DNA of 64,000 nucleotides from an uncultured Litoreibacter sp. (lineage in GTDB: Bacteria > Pseudomonadota > Alphaproteobacteria > Rhodobacterales > Rhodobacteraceae): assembly GCA_947493265.1 (NCBI GenBank), contig CANLQL010000004.1, positions 496,001 to 560,000 of the forward strand. Direction: 5' to 3'. The notes under the pieces are model-generated. The model was not told where the DNA came from, did no database searches, and was given only the letters and a program-made list of their open reading frames with translations. The translations under genes and the position numbers were made by a program. This document shows positions 26,839-37,355 of the stretch, one piece after another. Each line of letters starts with the position of its first letter. Positions within the stretch are counted from its first letter, which is position 1.

Positions 26839-27482
26839 GACTTGTTCTTAGCGTCGATATAGCCCTGCATATGCGGGCGGTAAGCTTCTAGTTCAGCTGC
26901 AACTGCCGCATGGGACGGCAAACTGTCGCGATAGTGGAGGACTGTGTCCGGCCAATCAATGGGCAGGCCAATGTGTTTTTCAAACATCTTCATCCATTCA
27001 AATGTGATCGCGAAGCCTGTGTCGCAAAGCCACAAACTATCCTTGGGCAGCGGATTGGCGTCGAGAACTTGCGCGAAATTGTGCAGCTGGGCAGACAAGG
27101 CGGCACCGCAGCTTTTCAGTTTCTCGGGATCGCGCGCACTGGCGGCCACAAAGGGGAAAACTGCGCGCACCGTTGGTTCAACTCTTGTGTCATGAAACCG
27201 CCCTCGCATCCGGGCTTGAGCACGGGTTTTGATATCGGCTGGCAACATAGCCGGGTCCGGGAACCGCTCGTTCAGATACTCGGCAATCGCTTCGCTGTCA
27301 GACAGTAGGAAATCGCCATTAAGCATGGCTGGTAGATTGCCCGCTGGAACCAACGCCTTGTATTCAGCAGACCCGTATCCACCGGGAGGCGGAACCTCTT
27401 CCCATGTCAGATCCTTGTGGCGCAAAGTGATCCGAAGTTTCGCGCAGTACAGGCTGACCGGGTCCCAATAGACTTTCAACAT
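26835..27482 (-). CDS. Glutathione S-transferase family protein
   Basis: A 215-residue GST-fold protein. The N-terminal thioredoxin-like domain has [17 protein letters not shown], the cis-proline in GNLPAML, and the glutathione-binding Glu-Ser equivalent in [16 protein letters not shown]. The helical domain follows to the end. Likely roles are glutathione conjugation, dehalogenation or isomerisation; no substrate can be named. It is a single minus-strand gene, convergent with the enolase-superfamily gene and preceded by the terminator of the ABC binding-protein gene. Confidence 0.82.
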   Translation of the reverse strand: MLKVYWDPVSLYCAKLRITLRHKDLTWEEVPPPGGYGSAEYKALVPAGNLPAMLNGDFLLSDSEAIAEYLNERFPDPAMLPADIKTRAQARMRGRFHDTRVEPTVRAVFPFVAASARDPEKLKSCGAALSAQLHNFAQVLDANPLPKDSLWLCDTGFAITFEWMKMFEKHIGLPIDWPDTVLHYRDSLPSHAAVAAELEAYRPHMQGYIDAKNKS

Positions 27483-27499
27483 GATCTTGTATCCTCATG

Positions 27500-27524
27500 A
27501 AAAAGGGGGCCGCAGCCCCCTTTT
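27500..27524 (-). terminator. Intrinsic terminator after the amino-acid binding-protein gene
   Basis: AAAAGGGGGC at 27501-27510 pairs with GCCCCCTTTT at 27515-27524 around a four-base loop (ten base pairs). On the minus strand the stem ends in a run of T, giving the U-tract. It lies 20 bases past the stop of the binding-protein gene at 27545, which it terminates before the GST gene. Confidence 0.85.
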
Positions 27525-27544
27525 GAAACGCGTAGAATTGCAAC

Positions 27545-28324
27545 CTATTCAGCCAGAAGCTGCCATTTCAGACCAAGCTCGTCGAAGAAACCCTGCTCTT
27601 CCTTCAGCTCGATCCAAGTGTTCACGTAGTTGATCCAAACTTGATCCGCCTGTGGAAGCAGCATCGCAATCGGTGTTGGCGCGCGACCTTCTTCTACTGG
27701 AACAATCATGATCTGGTCGTATTTCGCGACCAGTTTGTTGGCTTCAACGTTAGATGTGATATTGGCATCGGCACGGCCTGCCAGCACTTCTTGGAAGTCC
27801 CGCGCAGGGGCTTCAACAATCCGGTGTTCTGCATTTGGGAAAAACGCTTTGACCTGCTTTTCCTGCGTGGTCCCAAGGGTCGCCGCAACTTTTACGTCAG
27901 GCTTGTCCAAGTCAGCCCAGTCGGAAAACCGATCTGCATTTGTCTTCAGTGTCAAAGGCACAGTTTCCAAAGCAAAGTAGCTTTCGGAATAGCCAGCAGC
28001 CTTTGCACGTGATGGCGACACCGATGCGGAACCTGTGATGTGGTACTGGCCAGAGGTCACACCAGATACCAGTGTTTTCCAATCTGTCGCCACAAACTCG
28101 ACCTCCACACCAAGATCACCTGCCAAGGCAGTCATCACGTCAATGTCGTAGCCTTTGTAGGAATTTGTCGCAGGGTCGCGCACTGTCATCGGGTCCCAAT
28201 CGCCAGTGGTTCCAACCTTCAGGACGCCAGCATTCAGAATTTCGTTGAGCGCTGATTGCGCGGACGCAGTCATCGTGCCCGCGATCACAAATGCAGAGGC
28301 AAGTGCTATCTTAAAGAATTTCAT
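27545..28324 (-). CDS. Amino-acid ABC transporter substrate-binding protein
   Basis: A 259-residue SBP_bac_3-family periplasmic protein with a signal peptide (FKIALASAFVIAGTMTASAQ). The core shows VLKVGTTGDWDPMTVRDP, YKGYDIDVMTALAGDLGV and the domain-crossing VAATLGTTQEKQV. It resembles polar amino acid binding proteins and the related PheC-type cyclohexadienyl dehydratases, which share this fold. The divergent ATPase and permease genes 128 bases away make transport the more likely role. It ends in a strong terminator. Confidence 0.86.
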   Translation of the reverse strand: MKFFKIALASAFVIAGTMTASAQSALNEILNAGVLKVGTTGDWDPMTVRDPATNSYKGYDIDVMTALAGDLGVEVEFVATDWKTLVSGVTSGQYHITGSASVSPSRAKAAGYSESYFALETVPLTLKTNADRFSDWADLDKPDVKVAATLGTTQEKQVKAFFPNAEHRIVEAPARDFQEVLAGRADANITSNVEANKLVAKYDQIMIVPVEEGRAPTPIAMLLPQADQVWINYVNTWIELKEEQGFFDELGLKWQLLAE

Positions 28325-28452
28325 TGTATTTCCTCGTTTTTGAACGGTCCCGCCTAGGTTTCCAGCAACAGGTCAAAAATGCAAGGCGATAACCAATTGC
28401 ACATCTGCGCAGAGCCTGTTCTTTTGCACTCGATACCGGCGGAGCGTTCAAT
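28325..28452. promoter_or_regulatory. Divergent promoter region of the amino-acid ABC genes
   Basis: A 128-base gap separating the binding-protein gene (minus) from the ATPase-permease-MATE operon (plus). TTGCAC occurs twice, at about 28397 and 28423. GGAG at 28441-28444 serves the plus-strand ATPase gene. I see no confident promoter hexamers. Confidence 0.35.
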
Positions 28453-29205
28453 ATGTCACTTGGCACAGACAGCCCAATCATCAAGATTTCTGAGGTCTCG
28501 AAATTCTTCGGCGAATTTCAAGCGCTGAAATCTGTGTCACTTGATGTTGGTTCCGGTGAACGGGTTGTGGTGTGCGGGCCGTCAGGGTCAGGCAAATCGA
28601 CCCTGATCCGGTGCATCAATCGTCTTGAGAAACACGAACAGGGGGAAATCATCGTCGATGGCGTGACTCTGTCGGATGCGCGCGAGAGCCTTGAAAAAAT
28701 ACGGGCCAATGTCGGGATGGTTTTTCAGCAATTCAACCTGTTTCCCCATCTCAGCGTGATCGACAACCTGACACTTGGCCCGAAGCGGGTCTACGGTTTG
28801 TCAGAGAAAGAAGCCAAGGCGCGGGCAATGGAGTACCTGGAAAGGGTGCGCATCCCTGATCAGGCTGACAAGTTTCCACGACATTTGTCCGGTGGTCAGC
28901 AACAGCGCGTTGCGATTGCCCGCTCGCTTTGTATGGAGCCGCGAATTCTGCTGTTTGACGAACCGACGTCGGCGCTTGATCCGGAAATGATCACCGAAGT
29001 TCTTGAGGTCATGACGGAGCTCGCAGGATCTGGAATGACCATGATTGTCGTGACCCACGAGATGGGGTTTGCCCGAAAGGTTGCGGACCGTATGGTGTTC
29101 ATGGATCAAGGTGAGATCGTGGAAATCGCCAAGCCAGAGAAATTTTTCACTACCCCTGACAGTCAACGCAGCCGCGATTTTCTGCAAAAGATCTTGAACC
29201 ACTGA
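28453..29205 (+). CDS. glnQ: Amino-acid ABC transporter ATP-binding protein
   Basis: A 250-residue ABC ATPase of the polar amino acid (GlnQ/HisP) class. Walker A is [10 protein letters not shown], the Q-loop is [14 protein letters not shown], the signature is [15 protein letters not shown], and Walker B is [15 protein letters not shown]. It powers uptake with the adjacent permease and the divergent binding protein. It starts the plus-strand operon and is followed ten bases later by the permease gene. Confidence 0.92.
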   Translation: MSLGTDSPIIKISEVSKFFGEFQALKSVSLDVGSGERVVVCGPSGSGKSTLIRCINRLEKHEQGEIIVDGVTLSDARESLEKIRANVGMVFQQFNLFPHLSVIDNLTLGPKRVYGLSEKEAKARAMEYLERVRIPDQADKFPRHLSGGQQQRVAIARSLCMEPRILLFDEPTSALDPEMITEVLEVMTELAGSGMTMIVVTHEMGFARKVADRMVFMDQGEIVEIAKPEKFFTTPDSQRSRDFLQKILNH

Positions 29206-29215
29206 AGGGGCCGTC

Positions 29216-29953
29216 ATGACAAAGCTATTCATCGCGCTATCCAGTTTCCTTTTGTTGTCAGGTTGTGCAGGCAATTGGGGGTGGTACGTCGTCGACCCAT
29301 CCACGCCAAACGGTATGACCAATCTCAAATTCATGGCCACGGGCGCTTATTACACAATCCTGATGTCCCTGACGGCGATCATCATCTCTGTGGTTGTGGG
29401 GTTGCTTATTGCGCTGCCGGGTCTGTCCGCCAAACCCGGTGTGCGAGCAATAAACCGTGTCTACGTGGAGGTCGTACGCGCCGTTCCAATTCTTGTTCTG
29501 ATCTTGTGGGTCTATTACGGTTTGCCGACCCTCACGGGGATCACGCTCAATGTTTTCTGGGCGGGCGTTTTGGCCTTAGCCCTGTCTGACAGTGCGTTTC
29601 AGGCCGAGATTTTCCGTGCAGGGATTCAGTCCATTAGCCGTGGGCAATATGAAGCGGCACAGTCAATCTCGCTGAACTACCGCGACACGATGCGCTATGT
29701 GATCCTGCCGCAGGCGATCCGGCGTATCCTGCCAGCCTTGGGCAACCAGTTGGTCTACATGTTGAAAATGTCATCCCTTGTGTCGGTGATCGGCATGCAG
29801 GAGCTGACCCGCCGGGCCAACGAATTGGTTGTGACCGAATACCGACCCTTGGAAATCTATACGATCCTTGTCCTTGAATATCTGGTGCTGATCTTGATCG
29901 TATCTGCCGGGGTTCGCTGGCTTGAACGGCGCATGCAGGCCGCGGAGAGTTAG
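29216..29953 (+). CDS. Amino-acid ABC transporter permease with lipobox-like N-terminus
   Basis: A 245-residue HisM/GlnP-family permease. The inner-membrane component motif is EAAQSISLNYRDTMRYVILPQAIRRI. Around six hydrophobic segments are visible. Unusually, the first 17 residues look like a lipoprotein signal with the lipobox LLSGC (C17), followed by a short periplasm-like stretch before the first permease helix at about residue 43. It is the only permease of this system, so a homodimer is implied. Its stop is followed directly by the MATE start with no spacer. Confidence 0.88.
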   Translation: MTKLFIALSSFLLLSGCAGNWGWYVVDPSTPNGMTNLKFMATGAYYTILMSLTAIIISVVVGLLIALPGLSAKPGVRAINRVYVEVVRAVPILVLILWVYYGLPTLTGITLNVFWAGVLALALSDSAFQAEIFRAGIQSISRGQYEAAQSISLNYRDTMRYVILPQAIRRILPALGNQLVYMLKMSSLVSVIGMQELTRRANELVVTEYRPLEIYTILVLEYLVLILIVSAGVRWLERRMQAAES

Positions 29954-31323
29954 ATGATCGACAATGATCTGACCAAAGGATCAATTGCCAGCCACTTCCG
30001 GACACTGGCCATTCCGGCCGCTTTGGGGATGCTGTTCTCTACGCTGTATAACGTGGTCGACGTCTATTTTGCCGGACAGATTTCAACCGATGCGCAAGCG
30101 GGTCTGGCCGTTGGCTTCCAAGCCTTCTTCATCATGATGGCGGTCGGCTTCGGACTTGGATCCGCGATGAGTGCGCTTGTCGGCAACGCCAAAGGCAAAA
30201 AGAACAACGGTGAGGCGCGCAGGCTCGCCGCACAAGGTCTGGCTTTTGGAGTGATCGCGACGATCTGCCTTATGATCCTCGCGATCTGGGGTGGTCCGTT
30301 GTTAATTGAACTTGTGTCTGAGCCGGGCAATTACCGCGACGCAGCAACCAACTATTTCTACTGGCTGATCCTCGCACTGCCAGGCTTTCTGCTTGCCTAT
30401 GGGGGCAATGGGATCCTGCAAGCCCATGGGGATACCGTCACGTTGCAACGCGCCTTGATGGTGGCATTTTTCGCAAATATCGTCCTGAACCCGACGTTCA
30501 TATACGGTCTTCCCGGCGTCATTCCCGGAATGGGGTTTAACGGGATCGCATTGGCCACGATTGTTAGCCAAAGCGGCGTGATGATATTTGTCCTGCGCCG
30601 GGTTTTCCAAACTGAGATCATGAAAGATATCTCTGCCTCGGAGTTCATCCCGAACCTTGCCAGTTTCCGCGAAATCTTTGCGCAGATGCTGCCAACCAGT
30701 TCCGCGATCATGGTGATGTTCGTCTCAGGCTTCTTCGTGCAATTTGCGCTCAAAGGCTTTGGCGCACATGCCTTGGCGGCTTATGGCGTTGCATTGCGGA
30801 TCGAACAAATCTTGTTGCTACCTGTGCTGGGGATGACGGGTGCGCTTTTGCCAATCGCCGCCCAGAATTTCGGAGCCGAGAATTACGACCGTGTCCGCGA
30901 TGCGTTGTTCTTCTGCTGGAAACTTGGCTTTGCGATGACAGCGCTTGCAGCACCGATCCTTTGGTTTGGTAGCGTCTACGCCATGCGGCTGTTCACAGAT
31001 GATCCAGACGTGATCCGTGTCGGTGTTTCTTACCTGCGGGTCGATGGCTTCTTGTTTCCGTTCTACATGATGTTGTTCGCCATAAATTCATTCCTGCAGG
31101 CGTTGAAAAAACCTGTTTGGACGCTGTGGATCAGCATCTACCGGCAAGGCTTCGGCGTCGCGTTCTTTATCTGGATTTTCATCGGCGTTCTTGGATTTGA
31201 CATCTGGGGTGTCTGGTTTGGCATCGGCACCGCTGTCGTCTCCGGGTGGTTTATCGCAATGGTGATTACCTACCAGATCGGCACGCGCCTATTGGGACCC
31301 GCACCGAATACGGAAGCCCAAAG

Positions 31324-31327
<4 letters not shown>
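29954..31327 (+). CDS. MATE family efflux transporter
   Basis: A 457-residue, twelve-helix MATE (DinF/NorM-type) transporter. Opening residues SIASHFRTLAIPAALGMLFS and the mid-protein PGMGFNGIALATIVSQ match the family. MATE proteins export cationic drugs, flavins or metabolites against Na+ or H+. It starts immediately after the amino-acid permease stop, so it is almost certainly co-translated with the uptake system; an importer and an exporter in one operon hint at a shared metabolite or its analogue. It ends interlocked with the convergent dipeptide ATPase gene at 31324-31327. Confidence 0.9.
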
Positions 31328-33053
<1,726 letters not shown>

Positions 33054-33054
<1 letters not shown>

Positions 33055-33971
33055 CAACGCAACCTCGGGTTCAGAACAGTGCGGAAGAAATCACCTAGGA
33101 TATTGACCGAAATGATCAGGAAAATCAGGCTCATTGCTGGGAAAATCACGATCCACCATTCACCGGAAAAGATGTATTCCGTCCCGACACGGATCAGTGT
33201 TCCTAACGAGGGTGTATTTGGTGGAACACCGACACCCAGAAAACTCAGCGTTGCTTCCAACAAAATCGCAACGGCCAGATCAATCGTCCCGATGACCATC
33301 AATGGCCCAAGAATATTTGGCAGGATCGCCACAGCCATGATGCGCATCGGATGCAGACCCATAATCTCTGCCGCTTGGACGTATTCCTTGTTGCGCTCCA
33401 CAAATGTTGAGGCCCGCGCTGTTCGGGCGAAATTCACCCAAAGCGACAAACCAATCGCGACAGTTAGCACAACGAGCAGAAGATCTTCATGTTGTTCTCT
33501 TGGCATGATGCCCCGGGTGACCCCGTCAACCAGAAGGGCAGTTAGAATGGCCGGTAGGCTCAATTGAACATCGGCAATCCGCATCACAACTGCATCAAAA
33601 CGCCCGCCAAAATATCCCGCCGCAATGCCCAAAGACGTGCCCAAGACGGCTGCGAATGCGACCGATGACACGCCAACCAATAGCGATAGCCGCGTCCCAT
33701 AAAGGATCGCAGACAACAGATCGCGCCCCTGATCATCCGTGCCGATTAGAAAACGTGGATCGCCTTGGTCTGTCCAAGATGGCGGGTAAAAGCTGTCCAG
33801 CAGATCAAAGCTCGCCAGATCATACGGGTTTGTCGGGGCAATCAAAGGAGCCAGAAGCGCACCCAAAACGGATACAAGCGCGACAATCGCAGCAACCTGT
33901 GTGACCGGAGAGCGCAAGAACAGATAGATCAGCTCGTTCTCGATCTTGACGCGTCGCCAATATGCCAACAT
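33054..33971 (-). CDS. dppC: Dipeptide/oligopeptide ABC transporter permease, DppC family
   Basis: A 305-residue permease with about six helices. The N-terminal segment has VTQVAAIVALVSVLGALLAP. The coupling motif region reads EYVQAAEIMGLHPMRIMAVAILPN, and FLIGTDDQGRDLLSAILYGT is the usual DppC segment. It starts one base into the DppB stop (TGATG at 33971) and overlaps the fused ATPase gene by a single base. Forms the transport pore with DppB. Confidence 0.9.
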
Positions 33972-34948
33972 CAGCCGGCCTCCGGCGATAGGCGCACGCG
34001 TGGATCGATCACGAAGTATAGGATGTCCACGATCAGATTAATCACTACGAAGATTAGTGCAATGATCACAAGATAAACTGACATCACCGGGATATCGACA
34101 AACTTGATGCTATCAAGGAACAGAAGCCCCATTCCGGGCCATTGAAACACGCTTTCGGTGACGATTGAAAAAGCGATGATGCCACCAAATTGCAGCCCGA
34201 TGATTGTCACAACGGGAACCATCGAATTACGCAGAGCGTGGCGGTAATGGACAGAGCGGTAATCGATCCCGCGGGCCACAGCAAACTTGATGAAATCCGT
34301 ATTCATGACGTCCTGCATTTCAGAACGTACAAGTCGCATCGTCAGTGTCAGCTGGTAAATTCCAAGCGTCAGCGCGGGCAGAATCAATGCCCTTAGGCCG
34401 TCTACGGTCAGGAAGTTTGTTGTCCACCATCCGATTGCAACCGTATCGCCGCGCCCAAATGTTGGGAGCCATCCAAGTTGCACCCCAAACAGATATATCA
34501 GGAATATCCCGATCACGAATGTGGGGATCGATACCCCGATCAGCGTGGTGATCAGGATCGCATTGGCGATCACGCCGTCATTTTTCAAGGCCGTGTATAT
34601 CCCGGCAGGAATGCCGACGATCAACGAAATGAGCAGCGATACGAAACCAAGCTCAAGCGTTGCGGGCATCCGGCTCAGGATCATTTCGCCGATTGGTTGG
34701 CGGGTTCGGTACGAAAACCCGAAATCCCCCGTTACCAGATTCCCTAGAAACCGTGTGTATTGTGTCCAGACGGGATCGTTTAGTCCAAGTTGTTCGCGGA
34801 GACGTTCCTGATCTTCGATGGAGGTTTCCTGGCCGACCATCACGGCAACCGGATCACCCACATAGCGAAACAGCAAAAAAGCCAACAAGCTGACAGCGAG
34901 CATCACAAAAATCGACTGAAGCAATCGTCTGAGAATAAATGCAATCAA
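33971..34948 (-). CDS. dppB: Dipeptide/oligopeptide ABC transporter permease, DppB family
   Basis: A 325-residue permease that opens FILRRLLQSIFVMLAVSLLA, as in DppB. FGFSYRTRQPIGEMI and the coupling helix DYRSVHYRHALRNSMVPV are typical. The only start ahead of this N-terminus is a TTG at 34948, with AAAGGG about eight bases upstream. It is the first gene of the minus-strand dppB-dppC-dppDF operon and faces dppA across 212 bases. Confidence 0.88.
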   Translation of the reverse strand: MIAFILRRLLQSIFVMLAVSLLAFLLFRYVGDPVAVMVGQETSIEDQERLREQLGLNDPVWTQYTRFLGNLVTGDFGFSYRTRQPIGEMILSRMPATLELGFVSLLISLIVGIPAGIYTALKNDGVIANAILITTLIGVSIPTFVIGIFLIYLFGVQLGWLPTFGRGDTVAIGWWTTNFLTVDGLRALILPALTLGIYQLTLTMRLVRSEMQDVMNTDFIKFAVARGIDYRSVHYRHALRNSMVPVVTIIGLQFGGIIAFSIVTESVFQWPGMGLLFLDSIKFVDIPVMSVYLVIIALIFVVINLIVDILYFVIDPRVRLSPEAG

Positions 34949-35160
34949 CGCGCGGCCCTTTCTGTTTCCAGCCTAACCTGACAGCTGCAAATCTGCACAC
35001 CCCAAATGATCAAACAGATTTCTGAATGCGATCACTTTTTTAAGAAAACTGCGCACGGGGTTAGACAGTTGGCAAGACTGACCCTACGCTGATCGGGCTG
35101 CGGGGCTACTTGAAGACGTTTCTTCCTGCCCCGCCAAAGAGTTAAACTCAGGAGAACGTT
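34949..35160. promoter_or_regulatory. Divergent promoter region between dppB and dppA
   Basis: A 212-base gap holding promoters for both dpp transcription units. It contains an inverted repeat, AAATCTG at 34989-34995 and CAGATTT at 35015-35021, that could be an operator, and a GC-rich leader hairpin upstream of dppA annotated separately. CAGGAG precedes the dppA ATG. Confidence 0.45.
35100..35134 (+). promoter_or_regulatory. Leader hairpin upstream of dppA
   Basis: GCGGGGC at 35100-35106 pairs with GCCCCGC at 35128-35134. Inside it GAAGA at 35112-35116 pairs with TCTTC at 35121-35125 around CGTT. The structure ends 26 bases before the ATG, ahead of the ribosome site. It is not followed by a U-run. 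It may be a 5' stabiliser of the binding-protein mRNA or a protein or small-RNA target. Confidence 0.45.
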
Positions 35161-36732
35161 ATGAAATTTGTCGCGAAATCTGTGCTTGCGGCGGCGCTGC
35201 TCGGAACCAGCCTCAGTGCTGCTTCTGCCGAGACTTTCCGCTGGGCGGAAGCCACCGACCCCCAAACAATGGACCCACATGCAGTGAACTCTGCCCCGGT
35301 TCTGGGCTTTCTCAACAATGTTTATGAAGGCCTTGTGCGGCGCAACAAAGATATGAAGATCGAAGCAGCATTGGCCGAAAGCTGGGAGCCTTTAGGCACA
35401 GATGGCTGGCGCTTCAATCTGCGTAAAGGTGTGACCTATCATGATGGGTCTGAGTTCAACGCGGAAGATGTGTTGTTTTCATATCAGCGGGCAAGTTCTG
35501 AGGAAGCCGATGTGCGGTCCTGGTTCGCACCGATTTCCGATGTTGTCGTCCAAGACGACTACACGATCGATTTCATGACATCTGCGCCAAACCCGCTATT
35601 TCCGGACTCAATTGCCAACTTCATGATCATGGACAAAGGCTGGACGGAATCTAATGACGCAGCCCAGCCCGCGAAAGACGCGGAAAACTACGCAACCCGC
35701 AATGCAAACGGCACTGGTGCCTTTACGTTGGCGTCCCGCGATCCGGGCGTTCGCACAACCTTGACCCCGTTTGAGGGTTGGTGGGGCGAAATGGAAAGCA
35801 ACATCACTGAGGCAGTATTCACGCCGATTGGTGAAGCCTCTACAGGGATGGCGGCACTGTTGTCCGGAGAGATCGACTTTATCGCGCCTATTCCACTGCA
35901 AGACGTCCCACGGATGAAGCAAACCGACGGATTTACGGTGCATGAAGGTGTTGAAGCACGGGTTCTGATGTTCGGCTTCAACCACGATTCCGATGCTTTG
36001 AAATACTCCGATGAAACCACAGATAAGAACCCGTTTGACGACGTGCGCGTGCGCAAGGCTATTTATCAGGCGATTGACGTGGATGCATTAACCAGCCGGA
36101 TCATGCGCGGCACTGCGGAGCCTGTGGCGCAGCTCGTTTCCAAGGAAATGAAAGGCTTTTCCACTGGCCTGACAGAGCGGTTGCCGTTTGATGTCGAAGG
36201 CGCAAAAGCTTTGCTGGCAGAAGCGGGCTATCCTGATGGCTTTTCGTTTGGCCTAATGTGCCCCAATGACCGTTACATCAACGACGAAGCGCTTTGTCAG
36301 GCTACCGCGTCCATGCTGGCCAAAATTGGCGTGACCGCGAAACTATCCGCCATGCCCGTGCGTAATTACTGGCCTGAGCTGCGCGAAGATAACTACGACA
36401 TGTATCTTCTGGGCTGGTCACCTGGCACGTTTGACGCTGAGCACCCGCTGCGGTTCCTGGCCTCCACGCCAAACGCTGAAAAGAAGCTCGGCTCCTGGAA
36501 CTTCTCGGGCTATTCCAACGCCCGCGTGGACGAGCTTTTGCCGATGATCCAGACAGAGATCGACCCTGATAAACGCCAGGCGATGATCGATGAGGCTCAT
36601 AAGATTTTGCAAGACGAGGTGGCCTATGTGCCGATGTATGTTCAGCCTTTGATCTGGGCCACCAAGGACAATATCTCGCTGACACAACGCACGGATAACT
36701 TCTTCATCCTGCGTTGGGTGACCGTGAACTAA
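35161..36732 (+). CDS. ABC transporter substrate-binding protein, DppA/OppA family
   Basis: A 523-residue SBP_bac_5-family periplasmic protein with a signal peptide (FVAKSVLAAALLGTSLSAASA). Mature features include FRWAEATDPQTMDPHAVNS, LAESWEPLGTDGWRFNLRKGV and YHDGSEFNAEDVLFSYQR. It binds dipeptides, oligopeptides or similar solutes for the divergent dppBCDF permease. It is a single-gene unit ending in an intrinsic terminator. Confidence 0.9.
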   Translation: MKFVAKSVLAAALLGTSLSAASAETFRWAEATDPQTMDPHAVNSAPVLGFLNNVYEGLVRRNKDMKIEAALAESWEPLGTDGWRFNLRKGVTYHDGSEFNAEDVLFSYQRASSEEADVRSWFAPISDVVVQDDYTIDFMTSAPNPLFPDSIANFMIMDKGWTESNDAAQPAKDAENYATRNANGTGAFTLASRDPGVRTTLTPFEGWWGEMESNITEAVFTPIGEASTGMAALLSGEIDFIAPIPLQDVPRMKQTDGFTVHEGVEARVLMFGFNHDSDALKYSDETTDKNPFDDVRVRKAIYQAIDVDALTSRIMRGTAEPVAQLVSKEMKGFSTGLTERLPFDVEGAKALLAEAGYPDGFSFGLMCPNDRYINDEALCQATASMLAKIGVTAKLSAMPVRNYWPELREDNYDMYLLGWSPGTFDAEHPLRFLASTPNAEKKLGSWNFSGYSNARVDELLPMIQTEIDPDKRQAMIDEAHKILQDEVAYVPMYVQPLIWATKDNISLTQRTDNFFILRWVTVN

Positions 36733-36754
36733 CTGGCAAAGATATCTAGAAATC

Positions 36755-36779
36755 GGGCGGCCACTTGGTCGCCCTTTTT
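36755..36779 (+). terminator. Intrinsic terminator of the dppA-like gene
   Basis: GGGCGGCC at 36755-36762 pairs with GGTCGCCC at 36767-36774, including one G-U pair, around a four-base loop, and is followed by TTTTT. It lies 22 bases after the stop codon. Confidence 0.85.
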
Positions 36780-36794
36780 CGTTTGGATTGTTGT

Positions 36795-37352
36795 CTAGCG
36801 CAGACCTTCTCGGGCAATCAGCCGGGATAAGTCCAGGATGATTTGACCGCGCGCTTGTGCGATTGCCGACGGGCCTCCATCCAACGCGTATGGCACAGAC
36901 AATTCAAAAAGTTTGGCACGCTCGCGCCCTGTTTCCGATGCCACAAAGTATTGTCCCGTTGATCTGAGAACCCCATCGGCTTCGGCAATCAGACTTTCGA
37001 AACGTACTTCAAGACGTGCATCCGCATAGGTTTCAAATGGCCAAGGGTCGGAGGCGACTTTTGCCCCGGTCAGCTTTACCAAATTGCGGGTCAATTCCAG
37101 CGCCACAGCGCGTTCTGGCGCATCCGCCCATAGCGCGTTGCTGTCATTTTTTACGATGCCACCCGCGGTTTGCTGCGCAATCTCGTCAGAGGCCGCATAG
37201 GTTGGCAATGACACCTCCCGCACCTCGACGGAGCGGAACCCGATCCGGATCGTTTCGGTGACCTCTGGCGGTGCAACAGGATAGCGATCTGAGGGCGCAC
37301 CACAGGCGGCACAGATCAAAAGCAAAGGCAGTAATTTCGTCGATACAGTCAT
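36795..37352 (-). CDS. pqiC: PqiC-like outer-membrane lipoprotein
   Basis: A 185-residue protein with a lipoprotein-type signal (LLPLLLICAACGAP, lipid cysteine about C17). Downstream it has the PqiC/YmbA ABC-transport-auxiliary pattern RYPVAPPEVTETIRIGF. In E. coli PqiC is an outer-membrane lipoprotein that forms the end of the PqiB tunnel for lipid movement between membranes. It is the last gene of the minus-strand pqiA-pqiA-pqiB-pqiC operon, three bases after pqiB. Confidence 0.83.
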   Translation of the reverse strand: MTVSTKLLPLLLICAACGAPSDRYPVAPPEVTETIRIGFRSVEVREVSLPTYAASDEIAQQTAGGIVKNDSNALWADAPERAVALELTRNLVKLTGAKVASDPWPFETYADARLEVRFESLIAEADGVLRSTGQYFVASETGRERAKLFELSVPYALDGGPSAIAQARGQIILDLSRLIAREGLR

Positions 37353-37355
37353 TGT

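Noticed and set aside
27545-28324. Cyclohexadienyl dehydratase (PheC)
   Set aside because: The fold is shared, but the divergent ATPase and permease genes favour a transport binding protein.
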